Below, piece after piece: positions 38,224 through 46,014 of a stretch of DNA of 64,000 bases. Under the pieces are notes generated by a model. It was given only the letters and a program-made list of their open reading frames with translations. It had not been told where the DNA came from and made no database searches. How positions within the stretch are numbered: position 1 is the stretch's first letter; each line of letters starts with the position of its first letter. Location of the stretch: the NCBI RefSeq assembly GCF_002727185.1, contig NZ_NIZW01000004.1, forward strand, positions 248,001-312,000, given 5' to 3'. Position numbers and translations under genes: made by a program. This DNA comes from Rhodopirellula bahusiensis. Its GTDB lineage: Bacteria > Planctomycetota > Planctomycetia > Pirellulales > Pirellulaceae.

Positions 38224-38610
38224 TTATAGCTCGAACCACTGAATTGATTGCGGCATGTCACCAGTGGCGGCGAACTCAAGGATCGCGTGAATTGCCGTTT
38301 CGGCGTCCACCAGAGTAGAGGCGGGCATGTCGATTGCGCCCGCCTCAGAGCCATCGGTGTTGAGGAAGTGAACATCATCGGGGCATCCCGGAGGAGCCAT
38401 GTCGGTTGGGTGAAAACCCGGGTGATCATCGGCAGTGAAATAGTGAATGTACGCAATGTCGCCGTTGAAATGGGCGGAGATGTAGGGCAGATCGCGATCG
38501 CCGGAGATGTGAAACGCGCCGTAGCGGTCAACGCGGATGGTGCGTAGACGATTCGCGATCTGCGCTGCGTCGTCAGTCTCGGCCGATCCAGAAAGATCGT
38601 CAATCTTCAT
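38224..38610 (-). CDS. Cassette-encoded Imm1-like immunity protein
   Basis: The 128-residue acidic protein reads like the Imm1 immunity family: LPYISAHFNGDIAYIHYF at about 42-59, then FLNTDGSEAGAIDMPASTLV and a C-terminal EFAATGDMPQSIQWFEL, where the EF..TG..P..I.W ending is the family mark. Imm1 proteins protect cells against polymorphic toxins delivered by contact-dependent or type VI/VII-like systems. No toxin gene is present in the window, so it would be an orphan immunity gene. The family call is from memory of the motif. Confidence 0.55.
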   Translation of the reverse strand: MKIDDLSGSAETDDAAQIANRLRTIRVDRYGAFHISGDRDLPYISAHFNGDIAYIHYFTADDHPGFHPTDMAPPGCPDDVHFLNTDGSEAGAIDMPASTLVDAETAIHAILEFAATGDMPQSIQWFEL

Positions 38611-38621
38611 CGACTAGCGTC

Positions 38622-38757
38622 CGCTAACGGAAGGTTTTTACGACACCGCCCTGAACGAAGCGAACGATGCCTGAATTACGGAAATTGTACCAAAGCCAGC
38701 CCGCGTTGACAAAGTTGGAAGGTGTGCCGCAGGCCTAGCGTAAAAACCATGTTGTGG
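38622..38757 (-). repeat. attC site 8
   Basis: Core sites CGCTAAC (38622-38628) and GTTGTGG (38751-38757), with perfect inner arms. The tip matches attC 1 (CGTTGACAAAGTTGGAAGG). Confidence 0.87.
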
Positions 38758-38812
38758 GACGGTGAATCGCCAGCGAGGCGTCCCTTTCAAACGACGTGCG
38801 AGCCGAAGTGCA

Positions 38813-39070
38813 TTACGGTGAACGATTCCCGTAACGCAGCCATTCGTATAACGCCATTGGAATCATCAGCGGCCACATGAGGCAAGCCAAGCATCCCGCG
38901 ACGGGGTTTGATCCATCATGCACGATTTCGTATTCGGGTGGGTCGAGAGGCTCTGGGTTGTTGCGACGCCAGACCCACGAAGAGACGACGCCCCAAGAGA
39001 ACAGGCCAATTGCACCGGCGAGCCAAACAGCGGAAACGATGAACCAAGCGATTCTGAGCCAGTCAGGCAT
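38813..39070 (-). CDS. Cassette-encoded small membrane protein
   Basis: From the ATG at 39070 the 85-residue product has two membrane segments, IAWFIVSAVWLAGAIGLFSW (about 7-26) and GCLACLMWPLMIPMALYEWL (about 59-78), joined by an acidic loop with NPEPLDPPEYEIVHDG. No family is recognised. A start at 39091 would add seven residues reaching into attC 9, so 39070 is preferred. Confidence 0.55.
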   Translation of the reverse strand: MPDWLRIAWFIVSAVWLAGAIGLFSWGVVSSWVWRRNNPEPLDPPEYEIVHDGSNPVAGCLACLMWPLMIPMALYEWLRYGNRSP

Positions 39071-39087
39071 TAGGACGCCTCTCGTCC

Positions 39088-39224
39088 CCACAACGGAAGG
39101 TTTTTACGACACCGCCCTGAACGAAGCGAGCGATGTTTGAACTACGAAAGATTGTACCAACGCCAGCCCGCGTGACCAACCAAGGAAGGTGTGCCGAAGG
39201 CCTAGCGTAAAAACCATGTTGTGC
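39088..39224 (-). repeat. attC site 9
   Basis: Core sites CCACAAC (39088-39094) and GTTGTGC (39218-39224), with perfect inner arms. The tip is nearly the same as in attC 7. This is the rightmost full site; to its right only one more core (39539-39545) is found. Confidence 0.87.
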
Positions 39225-39545
39225 GGCAGTGACGATGGGGCCACGCGGCGAGACGATGACATCGAATGCTTGCAAAGAGCTTGAAACGCGGAGAAAGCGG
39301 AATTGCGGAGGTCGCGGAGTGATGCAAAAACGCTTGCATCCGAGGCGATGTCATTTGACAATGGCGTTAGTCGCACGACGCGCACCCATCGGCGAAGCAG
39401 GACGTTCGAACGTATGGGTGCGTCTCGCGCGACCATTGCATTTGCCAGCGATCGGTTGAACCACAGAGGACACAGAGAGCACAGAGGAGAGTCGCGGATG
39501 AACACCGATCAACACAGATGCAACCGATTGCCTGGGCCGCACAAC
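39218..39545. repeat. Gene-less cassette, copy B, at the right end of the array
   Basis: This is the second copy of the 328-base gene-less cassette. Its inverted repeat is extended to 9 bp (CGCACCCAT 39381-39389, ATGGGTGCG 39414-39422). Base changes in the stem between copies are partly of the kind that improve pairing here. The right core GCACAAC (39539-39545) is followed by GGGGTTCTGG instead of an attC left arm, so this is the array boundary. With the array read right to left it would be the first cassette after attI. Confidence 0.7.
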
Positions 39546-39554
39546 GGGGTTCTG

Positions 39555-39571
39555 GACGACAGGGTGTCGTC
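39555..39571. repeat. Inverted repeat next to the array boundary
   Basis: GACGACA and TGTCGTC form a perfect 7-bp stem with a 3-base loop, 10 bases outside the last core site. It could be part of an attI-like region or a small terminator; nothing else supports either. Confidence 0.4.
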
Positions 39572-39730
39572 TATGCTTGGAAATCGGGGAGAACGGGTGT
39601 GGATTTTAGCTGAAGGGGGCTCGGTATGCACCATCGAGCGACCGGGCGGGGAGATGGAGACGGGGCTTCATTCTTGCAAGCCTAGTCCGCGGATGCGATA
39701 GAACGGTGCTTTCGCTCCTGAAATCAGTCG

Positions 39731-40072
39731 TCAACCACAACGTCCCCGGTGGCAGACAAGACGAACGTCCTGCGGGGTAGAACCCAACTCAATTTTGCGA
39801 ATGGCGTAGGTCTTGATCGTCCGAGAATGTACCGCGTCGCTGATTCGCAGCAGCCGCTTGGCAACCTCTTGTTGCACCTGCGAGAAGAATTTAGGCGACT
39901 CCAATCGCTCTCGCTGCGCGGAGGGAAGGCAATCGCTTCGACTTTCGCGGCGACACCAGGCCGACCGTGCACCGCAACAAACAGAGTTTGTCCAGGCCGG
40001 TTCGCAAAGCTGACAACGTGACGCTGACTTCCGATGATGACGCCTATCAAATCACCCCGTTCGAGAAACGCG
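39731..40072 (-). pseudogene. Decayed gene of unknown function with a frameshift
   Basis: On the minus strand a first frame reads FLERGDLIGVIIGSQRHVVS, then FANRPGQTLFVAVHGRPGVA and AKVEAIA. A second frame continues PSAQRERLESPKFFSQVQQE, then VAKRLLRISDAVHSRTIKTY and AIRKIELGSTPQDVRLV, before a TGA at 39731-39733. The switch is near 39920-39933 (GGAGGGAAGGCAAT). Both parts look like ordinary protein, so one indel probably broke one gene. The true start is unclear, because upstream sequence belongs to the direct repeat at 40072. It is not an integrase by any motif I can see. Confidence 0.45.
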
Positions 40073-40283
40073 AAGGTCTCGCATTGGTTCCAATTTTCGG
40101 GTCAACGAATGCCGCGAGATACCGGGTGAAACCCAGAGCAAATGGGATTTCGCGATTGGTGAATTGTTAGCGGAGTGGCGCAAGCCGCCCGGTGAGTGGG
40201 TTACCGGATGGTTTGCGTCGTTTCGCTATGTAGTTGATGTTTCGGACGGAACCGGGCCTAACGGCCGTCGGCTGATTGGTGGG
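40072..40283. repeat. Direct repeat, copy 1
   Basis: This unit of about 212 bases recurs at 40413 with a period of 341 bases. Shared blocks include GAAGGTCTCGCATT, 'taccgggtgaaacccagagc', and 'ggtgagtgggttaccggatg'. Short frames across it are broken by the same stop in both copies (ISRLVNC then stop; ISRLLNC then stop), so it does not look coding. Confidence 0.65.
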
Positions 40284-40412
40284 CCTGCCGCGGGGCGTTG
40301 CGACCGCGAGCATTTCGCCAAGGTTGACCATTGCTGTAAAGACGCGGGGAATCGGCGACCACGGAACGTGACATGGGTTGCTCCAGCACAAAAGTTTGGA
40401 AACGCATGCCGT

Positions 40413-40625
40413 GAAGGTCTCGCATTGAAGCCACTTTTCGGATCAACGCATGCCGCGAGGTACCGGGTGAAACCCAGAGCGAATGGGATTTCGCGATTGT
40501 TGAATTGCTAGCGGAGTGGCGCGAGCCGCCCGGTGAGTGGGTTACCGGATGGCTTGCGCTATTCCGCTACGAAGATGATGCTTCGGATGGAACCGGGCCT
40601 AACGGTCGTAGGCTGATTGGGTGGG
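40413..40625. repeat. Direct repeat, copy 2
   Basis: This is the second copy of the unit at 40072, differing at scattered positions. The copies may derive from a dispersed planctomycete repeat or from tandem duplication of a larger segment; the spacer sequences differ. Confidence 0.65.
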
Positions 40626-40971
40626 GTTGTGCTGGTCTCGGGGTTTCCACCCCGAGCTATCGACGCGGACTCCTCCGGAGCCATTCAGGCTCAAGATGCC
40701 ACCGTGCCCTCTTGGTGTGCTCGCGGTTTGAACTCGCGAACCCCCAGAAGGCGTGAAACGTGGTAAATCGTGACGTTCGTATCGATCAAGACACACGCGA
40801 GCGAGCAAAAATCTGCCGAGTTCGTCGTTTTGACTCAATTCTAGATTGAGCGGCGAGCTGGCCTGGATAGCTTGGGAGTGTCGCCGCGAGTCGCGCCGAC
40901 ACGAATCAAACGGAGTGCGGGGTACGGGCCCCGGTCACGCGATTTTGCTAGAGGACGAAGGGTATCAGGAC
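40626..40971. other. Non-coding stretch with a strong hairpin
   Basis: No supported gene is present. A perfect 7-bp hairpin (CTCGGGG 40637-40643, CCCCGAG 40650-40656) is the clearest structure. The sequence before 40972 should hold the promoter and leader of the next gene; the frame extends upstream to 40846 but without protein-like character. Confidence 0.45.
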
Positions 40972-41523
40972 ATGAGTGAAACGAGTCAGCCGATGATCGA
41001 CGAGGTGGATTTGATTCTCACCAACGCTCGCCTGCGAGACGAGCTGGAACCATATCGAGATGATTCCATCGACGATCCGACCACGCGAAGCATGCCGCTT
41101 CAAAAAGAGAACGAATACCTGGCGTCGATCCTCGCCTGGGAACGAGCACCTGCGCTCGCGATTGCACAATGGTTCGATCCACCGCTGCAAATCCCCGCCC
41201 CAGAATCGCTGGATGACACGGGATTGGCGGTTGAACTGCAGCGGACCATCGAGCAACTGCACTCCCAGAACATCAAGCTGACCTTCACCGATCACTTGTC
41301 CGATCGTGAGCTGTACCGGGTGATTTACCGCGACATCCTTCCCGCTTGCGAGAAGAAAGTCGACGCCCCGGGCAAGTGCTTGGAATGGCGATGCCTGGAA
41401 GACAACGACACCTATCTGATGTACTACGCGACTCCGGTCGAGCGTCGTCGGCACCAGGAAGAACATCAGGCTGAGTTGCCCAAGGCCAAACGTCCCAATT
41501 TCCGCCGCAAGCTTCCTGACTGA
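40972..41523 (+). CDS. Hypothetical acidic protein
   Basis: The 183-residue product (ATG at 40972) is soluble and acidic, with Met-Ser-Glu start and no signal peptide. The N-terminal half is helical (VDLILTNARLRDELEPY, MPLQKENEYLASILAWER). A central block reads APALAIAQWFDPPLQIPAPE, then TDHLSDRELYRVIYRDILP, and Cys residues in CEKKVDAPGKCLEWRCLE precede a basic C-terminus (KAKRPNFRRKLPD). I recognise no assigned family; it resembles a conserved planctomycete hypothetical. It converges with the chelatase gene at 41578. Confidence 0.7.
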   Translation: MSETSQPMIDEVDLILTNARLRDELEPYRDDSIDDPTTRSMPLQKENEYLASILAWERAPALAIAQWFDPPLQIPAPESLDDTGLAVELQRTIEQLHSQNIKLTFTDHLSDRELYRVIYRDILPACEKKVDAPGKCLEWRCLEDNDTYLMYYATPVERRRHQEEHQAELPKAKRPNFRRKLPD

Positions 41524-41577
41524 TTACAACGCTGGACAGAAACGACGACGTTCACGATGCCCCGAAGGATTCGGGTG

Positions 41578-42450
41578 CTAACCGCCGACTCTTTCGGATT
41601 GCAGGGAATCAATTCGTTCGGCGATGGCCGCGGCCACTTTGGGATTGGGTCCCAAGTACCGCGAGACGACAAATTCAACCTCGCCGAATTTGGTCGCCGC
41701 TTCTTTTGCTTGACGAACGATCGCGTCATACAGCCGTCCCGAGAACAACAAGTGCGGCTGCACAATGATTCGCCCGAACTGACCAGTCGAAGCAATTTGT
41801 TCGAGCGTGTCCGGCAATCGTGGTTGTGCCATCGCGTAGAACGTGGTCACCAAGCCAGCTCGATCGATCCCATGAAGATCCGCGATGGAAGGTGCATTCG
41901 CTTGCGAATTAGACGACGGAAACATGCGTCCGCGAACGGCAACTTCGGTGAGCAATCTCATGTCCGACGAAGCACATGGATCCAAGCTTCCGCGGCCAAC
42001 CATCACCACGGCGGTGGGAATGGCCGCGAGGCCGGACGCTCCGAGGGATCGGTGATCGGTGGCGACGGATTCGATCGACTCAATCAATCGCTCGCGAACC
42101 AATTCGACCATGCGGGACTGGCGAGAAATGGGACGGCTGTAACCCGCAATCCGGTCAAGCGTGTTCGTCTGACGAGCGACGGCTTCGACGGCATCGGGAA
42201 TGTCCGACTTCGCATGCCCAGCGGCGAACAACAACAGAGGCGAAACGGTGATTCGTTCCGCACCGGCGTCGAGCAAACGTCGCCAACCTTCGTCGATGGT
42301 TGGCGACTGAAACTCGAGCAGGCAAGGTTGAACGATCGAACGACCAGCCAAGTAAGATGCCAGTCGATCACCGAGTTCAAAGAATTCGTCGGTCCCGCGT
42401 TGATCACGCGTACCGTGGCCGATCAGCAGAATTCCGTGGGAATCGCCCAT
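41578..42450 (-). CDS. CbiX-type sirohydrochlorin chelatase (two CbiX modules)
   Basis: CbiX/SirB enzymes insert Co2+ or Fe2+ into sirohydrochlorin on the way to cobalamin or siroheme. The 290-residue protein holds two class II chelatase halves. The first has GILLIGHGTRD (His12) and LLLFAAGHAKSDI (His79), the two metal-binding histidines. The second has VVMVGRGSLDP, where Arg replaces the first histidine, and IVQPHLLFSGRLYDAI with its histidine kept. Active-site chemistry is therefore probably in the N-terminal half. The HMA-like gene lies 26 bases upstream on the same strand, which suggests a metal-related unit. No other cobalamin or siroheme gene is in the window. Confidence 0.82.
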   Translation of the reverse strand: MGDSHGILLIGHGTRDQRGTDEFFELGDRLASYLAGRSIVQPCLLEFQSPTIDEGWRRLLDAGAERITVSPLLLFAAGHAKSDIPDAVEAVARQTNTLDRIAGYSRPISRQSRMVELVRERLIESIESVATDHRSLGASGLAAIPTAVVMVGRGSLDPCASSDMRLLTEVAVRGRMFPSSNSQANAPSIADLHGIDRAGLVTTFYAMAQPRLPDTLEQIASTGQFGRIIVQPHLLFSGRLYDAIVRQAKEAATKFGEVEFVVSRYLGPNPKVAAAIAERIDSLQSERVGG

Positions 42451-42476
42451 CGAGCCACTCTCTCCGGCGAAACCGA

Positions 42477-42857
42477 TTACTGAACCTTTTGGGCCGAGCT
42501 GAACCCTTCTTTTTGCAATGCGGCCAAAGCGGAAGTGACGTCGAATCCGGCATCGTACTTCACGACGACTTTCTTGACGGTCAACGCGTTTGGATCGGGC
42601 TGATCAACCAAAGCAACTTCGCTGACCGCGTCGCTCTTTTCCAACGTTTCTTGAACACGCGGGAAGCACGCGAATTGGCAGTGCATTTCAGGAACTTCCA
42701 ACGTCATCGTGCCAGCTTCCGCCATCACTTCTGGCGTGGCAACGACAGCGGATGCAGGAGCGGCTTCAACTTCGGGTGCTTTGTCAGGAGTCGCGGAGAT
42801 GGCGACCATGATTCCAACGGCAGCCAAGGCAGCGACAACGTAAACGATCGATTTCAT
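42477..42857 (-). CDS. Secreted or anchored HMA-like protein with a CxxxC motif
   Basis: The 126-residue protein starts with MKSIVYVVAALAAVGIMVAI, a signal or N-terminal anchor. An Ala/Pro/Glu-rich spacer leads to a ferredoxin-like HMA domain at about 50-126: MTLEVPEMHC at the start of the loop, Cys60 and Cys64, then VQETLEKSDAVSEVALVD, ALTVKKVVVKYDAG and a C-terminal LAALQKEGF. Canonical copper-type HMA loops are MxCxxC; here the loop is MHCQFAC, with one extra residue between the cysteines. It may bind a metal in the periplasm and is probably co-transcribed with the CbiX-like gene. Confidence 0.72.
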   Translation of the reverse strand: MKSIVYVVAALAAVGIMVAISATPDKAPEVEAAPASAVVATPEVMAEAGTMTLEVPEMHCQFACFPRVQETLEKSDAVSEVALVDQPDPNALTVKKVVVKYDAGFDVTSALAALQKEGFSSAQKVQ

Positions 42858-43188
42858 CGGTGAACTCAGTTCAGGAGGGAAAATTCTGGAGGGTCTATCT
42901 GTGGCGGGGTGACGCGAATGAGCCGCCTCAGACCGGATGTTCAGTTTACCAATGCAGAACTCCGAATCACAACCGCCAAAACAAAGGGGTGAACTTCCCA
43001 GGGCAATTCACTGAATGAAACACCACTGATTAGCCGATGGCCGTTCGGCCCGGTTGTGACGCAGAAACCGGTGCCAACGCACTCCGGCTGATATTCCGAA
43101 CCTCTCCAAATGGTTCGCCCTGAGTCAATTTCACGCCGAATCTAGCGTGAAATCAACAACGAAATGCGACAATGGACGTCTCACCAGC
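42858..43188. other. Intergenic region with a hairpin after the processing protease gene
   Basis: This 331-base gap lies upstream of the HMA-like gene and downstream of the protease gene, all on the minus strand. A 9-bp stem (ATTTCACGC 43128-43136, GCGTGAAAT 43145-43153, loop of 8) lies 36-61 bases after the protease stop and may act as a terminator, although no T run follows. Nothing else was seen. Confidence 0.5.
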
Positions 43189-44613
43189 TCAGGCGGCAAC
43201 GCTTGGTACGTCCTCGTTTGCCGTTCGAATGGCTTCCACAGCGGTTCGCAATGGCGCGTCCAATTCCCAAGCTGATTCGGCCGGTGTTTGTTTGGCTGCG
43301 GGAGCTTCATCACCGGACGCTTCCGATTCCTCCAACGAGGAAGCGTCTGGTTCCGTGTCCGCGTCCGATTCTTGATCCGAATCAACCAGCTTCAATTGGG
43401 AATCCAACAAGTCGCGATTTTTGAGCGACGGGTAAGAGGCTTCTTCCCAAAAACGAGCCAGTTGGCGGAGATCTTCTTCGGCGATTTTCACGTCCATGCC
43501 TGGATCGGGACTGACACCCCAAACGTCCTCTTCAGTGTCATCGACGCCACGGTGAATGTTTCGGTCACTTGGACGGTAGTACTTGGCCACCGTGAGACGG
43601 AGTGCACTGCGTCCATATTCCAAGGGCAAGATGTTTTGGACGGTTCCTTTGCCATAGCTTCGCGTACCTACGATCGTCGCTCGGCCGTGGTCTTGCAGTG
43701 CCGCTGCGACAATCTCGCTGGCACTGGCCGAATGTTCGTCGATCAGAATCGCGACCGGCAAATCCGGTGGCACCAAAGTTCCCGCAGTTGCTGAAACTTC
43801 GTCTTCGATCACGCCGCCGCGAGTCTTCGTGCTGACGATTTTTCCGGAACTCAGAAACATATCGCAAACATCCACGGCAGCATTGAGCAGCCCGCCACCG
43901 TTACCTCTCAAGTCCAACACCACCCCTGATACATCGGACTTCGGCATCAGACGCCCCAGCACGGAGCGCAGTTCACTCACCGTTTTGTCGCCAAAGCTGG
44001 TCATCCGCACATAGACAATGTCAGGATGTTGTTTCAGCCGATAAACCCACTCGTTGCCACCATTGCGATAATCGCCGATCACTGATTCCAACTGAATCGT
44101 GTCCCGCTGGACCTTCACATCGATTTTCTCATCGCCTCGCTGGACCAACAATTCCACCGTGGTCGCGATCGGACCTCGCAGCCGTTCGCTAACAGACCGA
44201 ATGTCCATGTCGCCAACGTATTCTCGGTCCACTTCCAAAATTGAATCGCCGGGCATCAAGCCGGCACGCAGAGCAGGGGAACCAACCAGCGGCGTGATCA
44301 CTCGGACCGGTTCGCCTTCGACGGGTTGATCGACATAGATCCCGATGCCAGCGAATTCCTGTTGGATCGTGTCCTGGAACGCTTGGTAGCTGACCGGAGG
44401 AATGTATTCGCTGTGTTGATCCAGCGACGATGTCATACCCGCCATCGCGGAAGTCAGCAGGGTGCGTCGATCGACAGGCTCGACGTAGTAACGATCGATC
44501 ATTTCGAGCGCTTCGCCGACCATCATCGCGGTGCGCGAGCGCAAGTAGATGGCATAACACGCGAATGAAATGACCAGCACGGACAAAAGCAGCGTCAGGT
44601 TTCGCGGGAGCAT
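43189..44613 (-). CDS. C-terminal processing peptidase (S41/CtpA family)
   Basis: CtpA-type proteases cut envelope proteins from their C-terminal ends, in the periplasm. From the ATG at 44613 (474 residues) the order is: N-terminal membrane anchor (LTLLLSVLVISFACYAIYL, 6-24), helical N-domain, PDZ domain at about 90-170 (VGSPALRAGLMPGDSILEV), then the S41 core with VVLDLRGNGGG, catalytic Ser297 in SASASEI and general-base Lys322 in RSYGKGTVQ, 25 residues apart as in the family. The C-terminal 90 residues are acidic and low-complexity. A start at 44661 adds 16 residues before the anchor. The histidine kinase gene ends 63 bases upstream; the two may be co-transcribed. Confidence 0.9.
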   Translation of the reverse strand: MLPRNLTLLLSVLVISFACYAIYLRSRTAMMVGEALEMIDRYYVEPVDRRTLLTSAMAGMTSSLDQHSEYIPPVSYQAFQDTIQQEFAGIGIYVDQPVEGEPVRVITPLVGSPALRAGLMPGDSILEVDREYVGDMDIRSVSERLRGPIATTVELLVQRGDEKIDVKVQRDTIQLESVIGDYRNGGNEWVYRLKQHPDIVYVRMTSFGDKTVSELRSVLGRLMPKSDVSGVVLDLRGNGGGLLNAAVDVCDMFLSSGKIVSTKTRGGVIEDEVSATAGTLVPPDLPVAILIDEHSASASEIVAAALQDHGRATIVGTRSYGKGTVQNILPLEYGRSALRLTVAKYYRPSDRNIHRGVDDTEEDVWGVSPDPGMDVKIAEEDLRQLARFWEEASYPSLKNRDLLDSQLKLVDSDQESDADTEPDASSLEESEASGDEAPAAKQTPAESAWELDAPLRTAVEAIRTANEDVPSVAA

Positions 44614-44676
44614 GGCGGCGTCAGATTGCGGAGATGAGCGAGAACGCCCCCATGGTATCACGCCGGCCCCTGCGAT

Positions 44677-46014
44677 CTAAACCCGGTTCAGTTCCGTTGA
44701 CGCTTGCACGGCCGGCAGGCAAACGCAAAAACGCGAGCCTTCGCCTGGCGTGCTGGTGACGGAAACGTCACCAGCCTGAGCCTGCGTCAGGTGTTTGACG
44801 ATGGCGAGTCCCAACCCGGTGCCGCTGGTGCTGGATTCTTCGTTCCGACTGCCTCGATAAAAACGCTCAAAGATCCGCTGCTGTTCCGAGTAGGGAATTC
44901 CAACACCGGTGTCTTCGACAATCAAAGCCCATCGATCGGTTTGCTCGACGATCGAGACTCGCACCTCGCCTCCCGACTGCGTGTAGCGAATCGCATTGCC
45001 GATCAAGTTGTTAGCAATCGTCAAAGTGGCTTCGCGATCGGCAATGATTTTGGCTTTGCCATCAGGGACTTCCTGAATCAAATCCAAACCGTTCGCAGCC
45101 GCGACGGGTTCGTAAGTTCGAATCGCATCGAAGACGATTTCGGACAAAGACACGCTGGAGAGATGCAAGTTGGCAGGTCCAGCCTGTGCCCGAGCCAGTT
45201 GCATCATCTCGTGCACCAATCGCTCGAGCCGCAAGCACTGCGACATAATTTGCTGCATGAAGTGCAGGGCCGCATCCGGGTCGTCTTGCACCGCCAACTC
45301 AACCGTTTCGGCGTAACCTTTGATGGCCGCCAACGGCGTTTTGAGTTCATGCGAAACGTTGGCAATGAATTCGCGTCGCATCTCCTCAACTCGGCGAGTT
45401 TCCGTTTCATCACGAAGCGACAATTGCAGGTTGGGTTCTTCGCCCGTGTCGATCAAGTCGACTCGGACCCGAAGAGGACGAATGACACCCTGGTCGTGAA
45501 CCTCTACGATGAACTCCTGCGGTTGATGTTCTTTGACCGCCGAACGAATCGACGCCAGCAACTGAGGGACTCGCACCAACTCAGTGAAACAACGGCCCAG
45601 CAATGCGTCGCGTTTTTTCAGTCCCAGCAATCGGACCGCGGACGGGTTGATCAGCAGAACGGAAAAGTCCTTTGCCAAGACGATCACGCCATCGCTGAGC
45701 TGCAATAGTGCGGACGCATTTTGGCGTGTTTCGGCATGTAGGCAACGGAGGCGTTCTTGCCACTTCTGGATTTCTTCGGTGCTGTCGCGGACATACGCGG
45801 CCACAGCGTCGTCCTGCTGGGAACTGTGCCAATGACGAAAAACCAGCAGCAAACCGATGACGACCAAACTGACTAGCCCCACCAACCAAGTGGACGCGTT
45901 GGCAACGACCAAGATTAGGATCAGAATCATCCCGGCAATCGCGGGACCGAACGATCGCATCGGTGGTTGCGAAAAACAGATAGAGGAAGGTCGTAGTCGG
46001 TCGTCTTGAATCAT
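44677..46014 (-). CDS. Membrane sensor histidine kinase with PAS domain (PhoR-like)
   Basis: The 445-residue kinase has two N-terminal membrane helices (about 24-42 and 44-60) with almost no periplasmic loop, a PAS domain at about 100-205 (LLQLSDGVIVLAKDFSVLLI), a HisKA dimerisation helix with phospho-acceptor His222 (FIANVSHELKTPLAAIKGY), and a HATPase domain with N (NNLIGNAIRYT), G1 (VEDTGVGIP), F (RIFERFYR) and G2 (GTGLGLAIV) boxes. The layout is that of PhoR-type kinases, but sensing of phosphate is not shown and no response regulator is adjacent. With so short an external loop the signal is probably sensed in the membrane or by the PAS domain. An alternative start lies at 45960. Confidence 0.9.
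   Translation of the reverse strand: MIQDDRLRPSSICFSQPPMRSFGPAIAGMILILILVVANASTWLVGLVSLVVIGLLLVFRHWHSSQQDDAVAAYVRDSTEEIQKWQERLRCLHAETRQNASALLQLSDGVIVLAKDFSVLLINPSAVRLLGLKKRDALLGRCFTELVRVPQLLASIRSAVKEHQPQEFIVEVHDQGVIRPLRVRVDLIDTGEEPNLQLSLRDETETRRVEEMRREFIANVSHELKTPLAAIKGYAETVELAVQDDPDAALHFMQQIMSQCLRLERLVHEMMQLARAQAGPANLHLSSVSLSEIVFDAIRTYEPVAAANGLDLIQEVPDGKAKIIADREATLTIANNLIGNAIRYTQSGGEVRVSIVEQTDRWALIVEDTGVGIPYSEQQRIFERFYRGSRNEESSTSGTGLGLAIVKHLTQAQAGDVSVTSTPGEGSRFCVCLPAVQASTELNRV

Larger units (their letters stand above)
33797..39545 (-). mobile_element. Integron cassette array of ten cassettes, no integrase in the window
   Basis: Nine copies of an about 137-bp imperfect palindrome separate short genes. 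Each copy has a left arm AACGGAAGGTTTTTACG and a right arm CGTAAAAACCATGTT, which can pair, as in attC sites. The decisive sign is that the two ends of each intervening segment are complementary to each other (for example GTTGTGGGAC at 34368 with GTCCCACAAC at 34850, GTTAGGCGACC at 36361 with GGTCGCCTAAC at 36862). This is expected if each segment was once a circular cassette cut at G/TT. All recognisable genes are on the minus strand, so the array reads right to left and an attI/intI would be expected near or beyond 39546. No tyrosine recombinase was found in the window, so it is either a distal part of an integron or an integrase-less cluster (CALIN). Confidence 0.85.

Noticed and set aside
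34238-39224. Regularly spaced repeats as a CRISPR array
   Set aside because: Repeats are about 137 bp palindromes and the spacers are genes of 330-650 bp; no cas genes are present.
34238-39224. attC palindromes as transcription terminators
   Set aside because: The long imperfect stems, variable complementary ends and cassette geometry fit attC recombination sites better.
39546-41000. Integron integrase gene
   Set aside because: No frame here shows tyrosine recombinase boxes (R, HxxR, Y); only a decayed unknown gene and repeats are present.
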